Shown here: positions 8,674-16,545 of the stretch, piece after piece
Layout of the letters: each line of letters begins with the position of its first letter
Position numbering within the stretch: the stretch's first letter is position 1
NCBI RefSeq assembly: GCF_918698155.1
Contig: NZ_CAKKLX010000016.1
Coordinates: forward strand, 1 to 64,000
Direction of reading: 5' to 3'
Source: Roseomonas sp. CECT 9278
Lineage (GTDB): Bacteria > Pseudomonadota > Alphaproteobacteria > Acetobacterales > Acetobacteraceae
Length of the DNA stretch: 64,000 bases
Made by a program: the position numbers and the translations under genes
Notes under the pieces: generated by a model
The model's input: only the letters and a program-made list of their open reading frames with translations
The model's database searches: none
Told to the model about the DNA's origin: nothing

Positions 8674-9948
8674 TCAGGCCGCCGACAGCTTCTTGATGGA
8701 CAGGCTGTCCAGGTAGGCGCGCGGGTTCTCCGGGTCGAAGACCTTGCCGTCGAAGAAGGTCTCGCGCCCGCGCGACGTGCCGGCGGGTACCTCGGCGTTC
8801 GGCACGCCGGCGCGCGCGGCGGCGGCGCGCCAGATGTCCTCGCGGTTGACCTCGTTGATCAGCTTCGCGGTGTCGGTGCCCTCGGGCAGCACGCCCCAGC
8901 GGATGTCCTCGGTCAGGAACCACAGGTCGTGGCTGCGGAACGGATAGGACGCGTGGTCGCGCCAGAACTTCATGGCGATGTTCGGGTCGGTCACGCGCCG
9001 CCCGTCGCCGAAGTCGAAGATGCCCTGGATGCGGCCCTGGATGTCGTTGGGCGGCACGTTGAACCAGGCGCGGCGGCCCAGGATCTGCGCCAGCTCGACA
9101 TGGTTCGCCGGCGTGTCGCACCAGCGCGCGGCCTCGATGGCGGCGGCGGTCATCGCCTCGGTGGCGCGGGGGTTCTGCTGCACGAAGGCGGCGCGCAGGC
9201 CGAAGGCCTTCTCCGGATGGTCCTGCCACAGCTGCCCCGTCACCAGCGCGGAATAGCCCAGCCGCTGGTTGATCAGCTGCGCGTTCCACGGTTCGCCCAC
9301 GCAGAAGGCGTCCATCGTGCCGACGCGCATGTTCGCCACCATCTGCGGCGGCGGCACCACGATGGTCTGCACGTCGCGGTCGGGGTCGATGCCGCCGGCC
9401 GCCAGCCAGTAGCGGATCCACAGGTCATGCGTGCCGCCGCGGAAGGTCATGGCGAACTTGCTGTCGGCATTCAGCACCGGGCGCAGCGCCGCGGCATCGA
9501 GCCGCGTCCCCAGTGCCTTGTGCTTCTCCGCCACGCTGATCGCCTGGCCATTGGTGTTGAGCCGCGCGACGATCATCATCGGCACCGGCTGGCTGTTCTG
9601 CGTGACCCGCCCGGTGTGCATCAGGTAGGGCATGGGCGTGAGGATATGCGCGCCGTCGATGCCGCCGCGCTCGCCGCCCAGCACCAGGTTGTCGCGCGTC
9701 GCACCCCAGGATGCCTGCTTCGCGACATCGACATCGGGCATGCCGTGCTTCGCGAAGAAGCCCTTTTCCTTCGCGATGATCAGCGGCGCGGCATCGGTCA
9801 GCGCGATGTAGCCGAGCGTCGCGCGGCGGACCTCCGGCGCGGTGCTGCCCTGCGCGAAGGCGCCGCGCGGCGTGGTGGCGCGCGCGGCAGCCAGCAGCGC
9901 GGCGGTGGCGGCGATGGCTTGGCGACGGGTCGCGGGGATGCCGGTCAT
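8674..9948 (-). CDS. nrtA: Nitrate ABC transporter substrate-binding protein
   Basis: This 424-residue nitrate-binding protein has a Tat-type export signal: the N-terminus MTGIPATRRQAIAATAALL is followed by an AFAQ cleavage site near residue 33. The mature protein starts with the NrtA/CmpA pattern RRATLGYIALTDAAPLIIAKEKG. It carries the family signatures FRGGTHDLWIRYWLAAGG, FCVGEPWNAQ and DHPEKAFGLR, and a C-terminal segment with SHDLWFLTEDIRWG. Length fits the family (about 420-450). Start 9948 overlaps the nasS stop as ATGA. It is clearly related to the upstream nasS product, which lacks the signal and the C-terminal extension, so the pair illustrates the split between transport and sensing. 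Confidence 0.94.
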   Translation of the reverse strand: MTGIPATRRQAIAATAALLAAARATTPRGAFAQGSTAPEVRRATLGYIALTDAAPLIIAKEKGFFAKHGMPDVDVAKQASWGATRDNLVLGGERGGIDGAHILTPMPYLMHTGRVTQNSQPVPMMIVARLNTNGQAISVAEKHKALGTRLDAAALRPVLNADSKFAMTFRGGTHDLWIRYWLAAGGIDPDRDVQTIVVPPPQMVANMRVGTMDAFCVGEPWNAQLINQRLGYSALVTGQLWQDHPEKAFGLRAAFVQQNPRATEAMTAAAIEAARWCDTPANHVELAQILGRRAWFNVPPNDIQGRIQGIFDFGDGRRVTDPNIAMKFWRDHASYPFRSHDLWFLTEDIRWGVLPEGTDTAKLINEVNREDIWRAAAARAGVPNAEVPAGTSRGRETFFDGKVFDPENPRAYLDSLSIKKLSAA

Positions 9949-10979
9949 GCGAGGGGCTCCTGGACGGTGGGAATGATGCGGGCGCGCGCGGACGCGCGCT
10001 GCCAGAGGTCGGCGCGCCAGCAGGCGCGCGCGTCGTCGACCGATGCCGTGGCGGGCAGGTGGTCCCAGCGCCGCATGGCGTCGAACCAACGGGTGGCGGT
10101 CTCGGCGCAGGGCGGGGTGTCGGGGTCGAAGGCGATGGTCGGCGCGCCGGGCCGGGCCTCCAGCGCCGCGGCGATGCTCGTCGGCGCCACGCCGGGTAAG
10201 GCGCGCTCGGCGAGCAGCGCGACGGCGGCGGCACGGTTCGCCGGATCCACCAGCCAGCGCTGCGCCGCGATGACGGCGGCGGTGGCGGCGACAGCGGCGT
10301 CGGGCGCGCGCTCCGCCAGGCCCTCGGCGAAGGCCAGCACCTTCTCGGGATGGTCGGGCCAGATGTCGCCGGTGGACAGCGCGTAGCGGCCCACGCCCTG
10401 CGCCACCGCGTGGCTGCCCCAGGGTTCGCCGGCGCAGAATCCTTCGATGGCGCCCTCGGCCAGGGCACGCGCGGCCTGCGGCGGCGGCACCACCACCAGG
10501 CGGACGTCGTGGTCCGGATCAAGCCCGCCCGAGGCAAGCCAATGGCGCAGCAGGTAGTTGTGGGAGGAAAAGGGGAACACCACCGCGAGCGTCGGCGGCG
10601 GCATGCCATCCTCCGCGCGGGCATGGAGCGCGGCGGCGAAGGCCGCGGCCGGCAGCGGTGCGGCGAAGCCCGCGACCGCATGCGCCAGGGCGTGGGACAG
10701 CACGACGCCATTGCCGTTCCGCCCCAACCGCGCCGTGACATCGACCCGCCGTGTCACGCCGCCGGCGCCGAGCGCCAGCCCCACCGCCATCGGCCCCAGC
10801 AGATGCGCCGCGTCCAACGCGCCGAAGCACAGCTTGTCGCGCAGGGTCGCCCAGGCGCGTTCCTGCGACAGCACGACCCGCACGCCCGCGGCCGCGAAGA
10901 AACCGAGCGAATCCGCCACCACCAGCGGCGCCGCGTCGGTCAGGGGCACATAGCCGATGCGCAGTGTGGGCAGCGCCAT
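9945..10979 (-). CDS. nasS: Cytoplasmic nitrate sensor of the NasS/NasT pair
   Basis: This 344-residue protein resembles NrtA throughout (LRIGYVPLTDAAPLVVADSLG at the start; FCAGEPWGSHAV and WPDHPEKVLAFAEG in the middle) but has no signal peptide. That is the hallmark of NasS. In known systems NasS binds nitrate in the cytoplasm and, without nitrate, holds the ANTAR protein NasT inactive. The nasT gene is directly upstream, separated by 231 bases. A strong hairpin (10985-11022) ends 5 bases before the ATG at 10979 and may mask the ribosome-binding site. The 3' end overlaps nrtA, so nitrate sensing and import are made from one message. Confidence 0.9.
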   Translation of the reverse strand: MALPTLRIGYVPLTDAAPLVVADSLGFFAAAGVRVVLSQERAWATLRDKLCFGALDAAHLLGPMAVGLALGAGGVTRRVDVTARLGRNGNGVVLSHALAHAVAGFAAPLPAAAFAAALHARAEDGMPPPTLAVVFPFSSHNYLLRHWLASGGLDPDHDVRLVVVPPPQAARALAEGAIEGFCAGEPWGSHAVAQGVGRYALSTGDIWPDHPEKVLAFAEGLAERAPDAAVAATAAVIAAQRWLVDPANRAAAVALLAERALPGVAPTSIAAALEARPGAPTIAFDPDTPPCAETATRWFDAMRRWDHLPATASVDDARACWRADLWQRASARARIIPTVQEPLA

Positions 10980-10984
10980 GCCGA

Positions 10985-11022
10985 GCGGTTCCGCGACGCC
11001 TTGCGTCTGGATCGCGAACCGC
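10985..11022 (-). promoter_or_regulatory. RBS-proximal hairpin in the nasT-nasS leader
   Basis: On the minus strand the arm GCGGTTCGCGA pairs with TCGCGGAACCGC, giving 11 pairs with one bulged G. A second, mutually exclusive small hairpin GACGC-AAG-GCGTC lies inside it. The structure ends 5 bases before the nasS start codon. It has no U-run, so it is unlikely to be a simple terminator. Translational control of nasS or a platform for NasT are possible readings. Confidence 0.5.
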
Positions 11023-11169
11023 CATTGGCGCGCGGATGATGCCGGTGGAGCTTCGCCAGCCTGTCACGCCGTTGCGACGGGCCGCGGCCGCATATGATGC
11101 GACGCAGCATTCAGACCACGGGTCGCGGGTGGGTGGAAACCGAAAAGCGCCGCTGATACGCGCAGAATC

Positions 11170-11193
11170 GAGCATTCCAAACCAAGAATGCTC
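11170..11193 (-). promoter_or_regulatory. Perfect hairpin 17 bases after the nasT stop
   Basis: On the minus strand GAGCATTC and GAATGCTC form a perfect 8-bp stem around an 8-base loop, extendable by a T-G pair to leave the six-base loop TGGTTT. It opens the 231-base leader between nasT and nasS. The loop does not show the A1/G4 pattern reported for ANTAR target hairpins, and no T-run follows. Leader structure or mRNA stabiliser is as far as I can go. Confidence 0.5.
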
Positions 11194-11210
11194 ACGAAAG
11201 GTTCAGATGC

Positions 11211-11798
11211 CTACATATCGCGCAGAAACTGCTGCGCGACACGGGCGAGTTTCTCGCCACGATCCATCGCCCAGCGGCGCAGCATCCGATAGGCATCTTC
11301 CTCCGACAACCGCCGGCGCTGCATCAGCATGCCCTTGGCGCGCTCGATCACCACGCGGTCGGCCAGCGTCGCCTGCGCTTCCTCCAGCCGCGCGCAGAGC
11401 GCCTGGTGGGCGCGGAAGCGGCGGATCGCCACCTCGATGACCGGCCGCACGCGCGTCGGCGACAGGCCCTCGACCACATAGGCCGCGACACCGGCCTCCA
11501 GCGCGGCCTCGATCTGGTCGGGTTCGCCCCGTGCGGCGAAGACCACGACCGGGCGCGGTTCGTCGCGGTTCAGGGCGCGCATGCTCTCAAGGGCGTCGCG
11601 CCCCGGATCGTCGAGGTCACAGACGATCACATCCGCCTGCGCGTCGCGGACGCGCCGCGTCAGGTCGCCGGCATCCGGCGCCACCGCCACCACCAGGCAA
11701 CCGGCCGCTTCAAGCCCGGCCTTGACCGCGCTTGCCCGCTCCGCTTCGCCATCGATCAACAGGACGCGCAAGGCTGCTCCCGCACTGCAGGTCGCCAT
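11211..11798 (-). CDS. nasT: ANTAR-domain antiterminator of nitrate assimilation
   Basis: This 195-residue response-regulator-like protein has a pseudo-receiver domain (RVLLIDGEAERASAV, DVIVCDLDDPGRDALESM) followed by a C-terminal ANTAR RNA-binding domain with ADRVVIERAKGMLMQRRRLS and EEDAYRMLRRWAMDRG. NasT proteins bind leader RNA and prevent termination when released from NasS. Start ATG 11798 gives a normal family length; the frame is open further upstream but turns arginine-rich there. It is the first gene of the nitrate unit and is read from its own upstream region (11799-12054), which holds a 14-bp perfect palindrome. Confidence 0.93.
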   Translation of the reverse strand: MATCSAGAALRVLLIDGEAERASAVKAGLEAAGCLVVAVAPDAGDLTRRVRDAQADVIVCDLDDPGRDALESMRALNRDEPRPVVVFAARGEPDQIEAALEAGVAAYVVEGLSPTRVRPVIEVAIRRFRAHQALCARLEEAQATLADRVVIERAKGMLMQRRRLSEEDAYRMLRRWAMDRGEKLARVAQQFLRDM

Positions 11799-11956
11799 GC
11801 ACCGGATTTGCCTCCGCCCACATGATGCCCCGGATGGCGGCCGCGGAAAAGCCGCGCGTTGCGACCGGCCCCGCGACGCAGGCCGCCAGGCGCCGCGCCG
11901 CGATGTCGTGGTGGCTTCCGTGCGCCGGTCCGTCGGGCCGGATGCGTCCGTCGCGG

Positions 11957-11970
11957 TCCCGGATCCGGGA
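11957..11970. promoter_or_regulatory. Perfect 14-bp palindrome upstream of nasT
   Basis: TCCCGGATCCGGGA is a perfect palindrome about 160 bases upstream of the nasT start, in the 256-base gap between nasT and the L,D-transpeptidase gene. It could be a protein-binding site, but in DNA this GC-rich such palindromes also arise by chance. I saw no convincing sigma-54 element in the gap. Confidence 0.25.
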
Positions 11971-12015
11971 ACGCCGCGCCGCGATGGCTCTCGCCCCGTG
12001 CAGGTCGCCCGCAGC

Positions 12016-12050
12016 GGCGCCCGATCGGATGGGTCGATCCGATCGGCGCC
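12016..12050 (-). terminator. Hairpin terminator after the L,D-transpeptidase gene
   Basis: Arms GGCGCC plus GATCGGAT and ATCCGATC plus GGCGCC form a 14-bp stem with a single bulged C and the loop GGGTCG. It starts 4 bases after the stop of the minus-strand gene at 12055. There is no clear T-run, so it would act as an imperfect intrinsic terminator or as 3'-end protection. Confidence 0.55.
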
Positions 12051-12054
12051 TGGT

Positions 12055-13518
12055 CTATGCCGCCGGCTGCCGGCGCAGCCGCCGCCATACGGTCGGGTCG
12101 CGGTCGTAGAAATCCGCCCGGAACTGCATCGCGCCCTCAAGGTCGACGAAGGCGGTGCGGTAGGTCAGGAAGACCGGCACCGGCGCCGGCAGCCGGGCGC
12201 GGCTGGTGGTGCCGGTCGCGATCCGGCGGTCGATCTCCTCGATCGATTCCTCCATCAGCAGCGCGGCGAGCTGGCGGGGATCCTGCACGCGGATGCAGCC
12301 GCGGCTCATGCGGCGGTTGCTGCGGCTGAAGACGAAGCGGTCGGGCGTGTCGTGCAGGTACACGTCGAAGCGGTTGGGCATGTCGAACAGCAGGAAGCCG
12401 AGGCCGGCCTCGGGCCCGGCGGATTGCTCGACCTCGCCATTCGCGCGCATCACCATGTTGTTGCGCGCAAGATATTCTGGGTCGCGTTCCAGCCGCGGCA
12501 GGATTTCCGCGGTGACGATGTCGCGCGGGATCACCCAGGGCGGATTGAAGAAGCTGGCTTCGATCAGCGCGTGGAATTCCGGCGTCTGGTTGCGCTCGGC
12601 GTTGTCGCCAACGACGACCGCGGTGGTGAAGACCGGCTGGTGGTCGCGGTAGAGCACCAGCTGCTGGTCCGGCACGTTCACCCAGACGCGATCCGCCGGC
12701 AGCTCGCGCGGCAGCCAGCGTTCGCGCTCGAGGTTGGCCTCGATGCTGCGCTGGCGCTGGGCGGCCGCCAGCGCGGCCGTGGCGGCGCGCCCGCGTGGCT
12801 GGGCGGCCAGGCGCGGCAGGCGCTGCAGGTGCGGCCCGCCGCCGCGCATGGCCAGGCGCAGGCCCAGATAGGTGGGGGTCTGCGGCGCCAGCGCCTCCAG
12901 CGCGCCGGCGGGATTGTCGCTGGCGATCGCGGCCTCCAGCGCGGCGGCCAGGTCGACGGTCGCGGGCGCCATCGCCTCGGCGCTGGTCCGCTTGTCGGCC
13001 GGCACGGCGCCATGCGCCAGAGCACCGGCATAGGCCATGAAGGCGTCGGTCAGCAGCACGTCGCGGTGCAGCGGGGCGATGGTGTCCTGGCGCCGCAGCA
13101 GGCCGGCGTGGAACATCTCGGGGTCCAGACCGTGGTCGCCGGCGCGCAGCACCATGGCCACCAGGTCATCGGCCTGGCCTTCGCGCGTGGCCCAGACCGG
13201 CTGGAACTGGCGCGGCGCGTAGAATTGCCGCAGTGCGGCGGCGTCGAGCGTCTCGCCGCCGACCACGGGGCCGGACCCAGCCGCCAGCATGCGGGCGAGC
13301 GGCGTGAGCTGCGGCGGCGATGCGACCGGCGGTGGCGGCGGCCGCGACGCACAGGCGCCCAGGCCGCCGGCCGTCAGCATCGCCGCGGTGCCGCGGGCCA
13401 GGACCATGCGCCGGGTCGGTGCGGGGCGCGCGATCGGCTGGCGCGCCTGGTCGACCTCGGATGGTCTGCTCGAATCCACGTCCGCTCCTGGTGCCGGCAG
13501 AGCCGATCGATACGACAT
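12055..13518 (-). CDS. L,D-transpeptidase, YcbB/LdtD family, lipoprotein
   Basis: This 487-residue cell-wall enzyme would form 3-3 cross-links in peptidoglycan. A leader with TRRMVLARG (35-43) and a lipobox LGAC (Cys56) suggests a twin-arginine-like, lipid-anchored precursor. An N-terminal YcbB-type scaffold domain follows (FYAPRQFQPVW, RAGDHGLDPEMFH). The YkuD catalytic domain contains VNVPDQQLVLYRDHQPVF, FFNPPWVIPRDIV and the active-site motif NRRMSRGCIRVQDP with the nucleophilic Cys and the preceding LHDTPD histidine. The peptidoglycan-binding domain between the two is short. It is transcribed away from the small lipoprotein gene at 13588, with only about 70 bases between the starts. An internal start near residue 38 is possible. 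Confidence 0.88.
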   Translation of the reverse strand: MSYRSALPAPGADVDSSRPSEVDQARQPIARPAPTRRMVLARGTAAMLTAGGLGACASRPPPPPVASPPQLTPLARMLAAGSGPVVGGETLDAAALRQFYAPRQFQPVWATREGQADDLVAMVLRAGDHGLDPEMFHAGLLRRQDTIAPLHRDVLLTDAFMAYAGALAHGAVPADKRTSAEAMAPATVDLAAALEAAIASDNPAGALEALAPQTPTYLGLRLAMRGGGPHLQRLPRLAAQPRGRAATAALAAAQRQRSIEANLERERWLPRELPADRVWVNVPDQQLVLYRDHQPVFTTAVVVGDNAERNQTPEFHALIEASFFNPPWVIPRDIVTAEILPRLERDPEYLARNNMVMRANGEVEQSAGPEAGLGFLLFDMPNRFDVYLHDTPDRFVFSRSNRRMSRGCIRVQDPRQLAALLMEESIEEIDRRIATGTTSRARLPAPVPVFLTYRTAFVDLEGAMQFRADFYDRDPTVWRRLRRQPAA

Positions 13519-13587
13519 TTGACTCCGTCCCGAGACTTGCCATTCAATTCAGCGCTGTCCAAGCGCCATTCGATGAAGGGAATACAG

Positions 13588-13755
13588 ATGATGGTTGTTT
13601 TCAATAAGGTGGCTCGCCACGCTTTCCGTCGTTCGGCGCTGCTGGCCCTGCTGGCCCCCGTGCTGTTCGTCGCCGCCTGCGCCCAGCAGCCGCCGCCGCC
13701 CCCGCCGGTGCAGGTTGCCCCGCCGCCGGCGCCGGTTCCGGCCGCCCGCGGCTGA
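13588..13755 (+). CDS. Small proline-rich lipoprotein
   Basis: This 55-residue protein has a basic start (VVFNKVARHAFRRS), a hydrophobic segment ALLALLAPVLFVAA and a lipobox VAAC followed by QQ. The mature tail of about 22 residues is nearly all proline, valine and alanine (PPPPPPVQVAPPPAPVP). The Shine-Dalgarno-like AAGGGA at 13576-13581 lies 6 bases before ATG 13588; an ATG at 13573 is in frame but has no such site. A strong hairpin follows the stop. The shape recalls short lipoproteins that tether or space the outer membrane, and the divergent neighbour is a peptidoglycan enzyme. No function can be assigned from sequence. Confidence 0.65.
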   Translation: MMVVFNKVARHAFRRSALLALLAPVLFVAACAQQPPPPPPVQVAPPPAPVPAARG

Positions 13756-14129
13756 TCGGCCGGGCACGGCAAGTCAGGCCTTGCCGTGCCCTCCGCCGCG
13801 CCTGCGCGGCTGCGACCCCGGTTGCGGCGTCACCGCGCCGGGCCTTTCCCGTGCGCGCGCCGCCGAATGCCGGCGCCGCGCCGTCAGGGGGCAGGGGCCC
13901 CGCCTGCAGGGCGACCTGTCCCGCCATGATCGCGGGGTCTTCGCAAGCGCCGAAGCGATCGCGCGCGCGGCGGTGTGTGCCGAAGGCTCCGGCGATGCCG
14001 GTCACGTCCGCGGTGCCATGCCGGCGCGGGGCCGCCGGCACCGTTGACCAGCCGGGCGCGTCGTGGAGGCCTCGGTTGCGCGCGGCCGCAAACCGTACCA
14101 CATAAGTCGGGATTTCACCGCCATCCCGG
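13756..14129. other. 374-base non-coding gap
   Basis: Between the small lipoprotein and the Nfu gene I see the hairpin at 13762-13791 and nothing else. Open frames crossing it are arginine/proline-rich shadows without start signals. The promoter of the Nfu gene should lie at its right end, but no clear -35/-10 pair can be read. Confidence 0.6.
13762..13791 (+). terminator. Strong hairpin after the small lipoprotein gene
   Basis: GGGCACGGCAAG and CTTGCCGTGCCC form a perfect 12-bp stem with the loop TCAGGC, starting 6 bases after the stop codon. No T-run follows, which is common for terminator-like hairpins in very GC-rich genomes. Confidence 0.7.
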
Positions 14130-14705
14130 ATGACCGCCATGTTCATCGAGACCGAAGCCACCCCGAACCCGGCCACGCTGAAGTTCCTGCCCGGACGCGA
14201 TGTGCTGGGCGGCCGCGGCACCGCCGACTTCACCGCCGCCGCCGAGGCCGCCGGCCGGTCCCCGCTGGCCGAACGCGTGTTCCAGGTGGGCGATGTGGCG
14301 CGGGTCTTCCTCGGCGCCGACTTCGTCACCGTGACCAAGGCGGATGACGCCGACTGGGCGCTGCTGCGGCCGCGCGTGCTCGGCGCCATCATGGAGCACT
14401 ACCTGTCCGGCATGCCGATCCTGGAAGGCACGGCCGAGGGCGAGCACGGCGAGGATTTCGACGCCGCCGACACCGAGGTGGTGGCGCAGATCAAGGAACT
14501 GCTCGACACCCGCGTGCGCCCGGCGGTGGCCGGCGATGGCGGCGACATCACCTTCCACGGCTTCCGCGACGGCATCGTGAAGCTGCGGATGCAGGGGGCC
14601 TGCTCGGGGTGCCCGTCCTCGCGCGCCACGCTCAAGCACGGGGTCGAGAACATGCTGCGCCACTATGTCCCCGAGGTGGTGGCGGTGGAGCAGGTCGAGG
14701 CCTGA
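14130..14705 (+). CDS. Nfu-type Fe-S cluster carrier (NifU C-terminal domain)
   Basis: This 191-residue Fe-S cluster carrier has the two-domain architecture of mitochondrial and alphaproteobacterial Nfu. The N-terminal Nfu domain (MFIETEATPNPATLKFLPG) is followed by a NifU-like domain (RPAVAGDGGDITFHGF) with the cluster-binding CxxC in GACSGCPSSRATLKHGVENM. It would pass [4Fe-4S] clusters to apo-enzymes in the cytoplasm. ATG 14130 gives three extra residues over an in-frame ATG at 14139, and either could be used. It stands alone, with 116 bases before the next gene. Confidence 0.93.
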   Translation: MTAMFIETEATPNPATLKFLPGRDVLGGRGTADFTAAAEAAGRSPLAERVFQVGDVARVFLGADFVTVTKADDADWALLRPRVLGAIMEHYLSGMPILEGTAEGEHGEDFDAADTEVVAQIKELLDTRVRPAVAGDGGDITFHGFRDGIVKLRMQGACSGCPSSRATLKHGVENMLRHYVPEVVAVEQVEA

Positions 14706-14821
14706 CCGGCGGCGCCCGTCATTGGCGGTGGTGATCGCGGCCATTCGGCCGCGCCCATGGCCGCCGACCGGCCAGCGGCCATATCCCTGCGCAGCGACCC
14801 CACCACCACCAGGATACCGAC

Positions 14822-15430
14822 ATGGACGCGAACATGGCCCCCGAGACGATCGACGAGCGCGCGCTGGACCAACTGTTCCGCACCGCGCGCACGCAGAACG
14901 CCTGGACCGACCGGCCGGTGCCCGAGGCCAAGCTGCACGAGCTGTACGACCTGATGAAGATGGCGCCGACCAGCGCCAATGCCTCGCCGGGCCGCTTCGT
15001 GTTTGTCCGCACGCCGGAAGGCAAGGCCAAGCTGAAGCCGGCGCTGTCGGCCGGCAACCTCGAGAAGACGATGAACGCGCCGGTCACCGTGATCGTGGCG
15101 CATGACCTGCACTTCTACGACCACCTGCCGAAGCTGTTCCCGCACGCCCCGGATGCCAGGAACTGGTTCACCGGGTCGTATTCCTTCGCCGAGCAGACCG
15201 CCTTCCGCAACGGCTCGCTGCAGGGTGCCTACCTGATCCTGGCGGCGCGCGCGGTCGGCCTGGATGCCGGCCCGATGAGCGGCTTCGACGCCGCCAAGGT
15301 GGACGAGGCCTTCTTCGCCGGCACGCAGTGGAAGACCAACTTCCTGGTCAATCTGGGCTATGGCGACCCGTCCGGCCTGTTCCCGCGCGGCCCGCGGCTG
15401 GACTTCGAGGAAGCCGCGCGCTTCGAGTGA
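14822..15430 (+). CDS. Nitroreductase-family NADH/FMN oxidoreductase, RutE/HadB-like
   Basis: This 202-residue flavoprotein matches malonic-semialdehyde reductase (RutE) and the HadB/nitroreductase group. Diagnostic stretches are [41 protein letters not shown] (FMN-binding), [25 protein letters not shown] and [10 protein letters not shown]. In the RutE pathway it reduces malonic semialdehyde to 3-hydroxypropionate during pyrimidine breakdown. No other rut gene is nearby, so here it may be a general quinone or nitro reductase. A perfect 12-bp hairpin follows the stop. Confidence 0.88.
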   Translation: MDANMAPETIDERALDQLFRTARTQNAWTDRPVPEAKLHELYDLMKMAPTSANASPGRFVFVRTPEGKAKLKPALSAGNLEKTMNAPVTVIVAHDLHFYDHLPKLFPHAPDARNWFTGSYSFAEQTAFRNGSLQGAYLILAARAVGLDAGPMSGFDAAKVDEAFFAGTQWKTNFLVNLGYGDPSGLFPRGPRLDFEEAARFE

Positions 15431-15438
15431 CGCCGCCG

Positions 15439-15474
15439 CCCGCGGAGCCCCCCCCCGGCGGCGGGCTCCGCGGG
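15439..15474 (+). terminator. Hairpin after the nitroreductase gene
   Basis: CCCGCGGAGCCC and GGGCTCCGCGGG form a perfect 12-bp stem with a 12-base C/G loop, starting 8 bases after the stop. No T-run follows. It probably ends the upstream transcript. Confidence 0.65.
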
Positions 15475-15651
15475 TGCGTGCTGCCGGGAATCCGCCTGAC
15501 AGGGCGCCGTTCGGCGCATGCCGCGGCGGGCCGGAGCGCCGGCATGCCCAAACGGCATCTGAACCGTTTCACGCCGCATGGCGCGCCGTGCTTGACTCGC
15601 GCCCGTACAGACTGGAATTGCTGGCGGCAGACGCAGCACGGATGAGCGACC

Positions 15652-16512
15652 ATGCATCGGCTTTCCTTGCGACACCTCCTGGCCCTGGCCCTGGCCATCG
15701 CGCCGGGCATGGCCCACGCCCAGAAGGCTGGCCCCGAGAGCCGCGCCGCGGTGATGCCCTTCGGCACCATCGGGAATGACGGCCAGGCCGCGATCGGCGC
15801 CGGGCTGCGGCTGTTTCCCACGCAAGGTGCCGCGCCGGTCGTGGCACCCCTGCCCACGCCCGCCCCGGCGGCGGTGCCGGCCCCCTTCGTCAAGCCGGGC
15901 GCGGCCATGGCGGGCGCGCCCGTTTCCGGCGGGCTGGGCAAGCCCGCCGCGCTGCCGCCGACCGGCGTCGTGGCCACGCCCGCGCGCGGCGCCACCGCCT
16001 TCACCACCCATCCTTCGGTGAGCGCCCGGGTGCGCCAGCAGGTGCTGGCCGGCGCGCTGCCCACCAGCCCCAACCCGCAGCGCCTTCGCCAGGCGGTGGA
16101 GTCGGGCGCGCCCTGGCAGGAATTCGACCGGCTGCTGGCGCAGCATGGCTACGACAACCGTGACCTCTCGGACGTCGTGGCAGCCTTCTACCTGATCGCC
16201 TGGGAGGTCGCGACCGGTGGCGACGCCACCCGCCAGCCGGCCGGTATCGCGGCGGTGCGCGGCCAGGCCCGGCAGATGCTGGCGGGCATGCCGAACGTGG
16301 CGGCGATGGGCGACGCCGAGCGCCAGGCGACCGCCGAGACGCTCGCCTTCCACGCCATGGCCATGATGGCGCGCCACCACGACCTGCAGGCGGCGGGCGG
16401 CGTGACCGCCCTCACTGCGTACCGGACCGAGGTGGCGCAGGCGGTGGCGCAGCACCAGGGGATCGATGTGCGGCGCTTCGCCCTGACGCCGGCGGGCTTC
16501 CAGCCGCGCTGA
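15652..16512 (+). CDS. Exported protein of unknown function (DUF6683-like helical C-terminal half)
   Basis: This 286-residue protein has a signal peptide (MHRLSLRHLLALALAIAPGMAHAQ, cleavage near residue 24) and a proline/alanine-rich linker to about residue 115. The C-terminal half looks helical, with VSARVRQQVLAGALP, DLSDVVAAFYLIAWEVATGGD, RGQARQMLAGMP and TAETLAFHAMAMMARH. The segment FYLIAWEVATG resembles the core of DUF6683 proteins; I offer that from memory and with low certainty. It would act in the periplasm or outside the cell. The gene converges with the cyclodeaminase-like gene with 33 bases between stops. Confidence 0.75.
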   Translation: MHRLSLRHLLALALAIAPGMAHAQKAGPESRAAVMPFGTIGNDGQAAIGAGLRLFPTQGAAPVVAPLPTPAPAAVPAPFVKPGAAMAGAPVSGGLGKPAALPPTGVVATPARGATAFTTHPSVSARVRQQVLAGALPTSPNPQRLRQAVESGAPWQEFDRLLAQHGYDNRDLSDVVAAFYLIAWEVATGGDATRQPAGIAAVRGQARQMLAGMPNVAAMGDAERQATAETLAFHAMAMMARHHDLQAAGGVTALTAYRTEVAQAVAQHQGIDVRRFALTPAGFQPR

Positions 16513-16545
16513 CGGCGCGGCGGCGGGCATCGTCCGGCGCCGCGA

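Noticed and set aside
11799-12054. Sigma-54 promoter for nasT
   Set aside because: I looked for a GG-N10-GC pair with the usual flanks on the minus strand and found no convincing match.
13519-13547. Promoter TTGACT with a 17-base spacer for the small lipoprotein gene
   Set aside because: The -35 is good, but the only -10 candidate (ATTCAA) matches poorly, so I did not list it as a feature.
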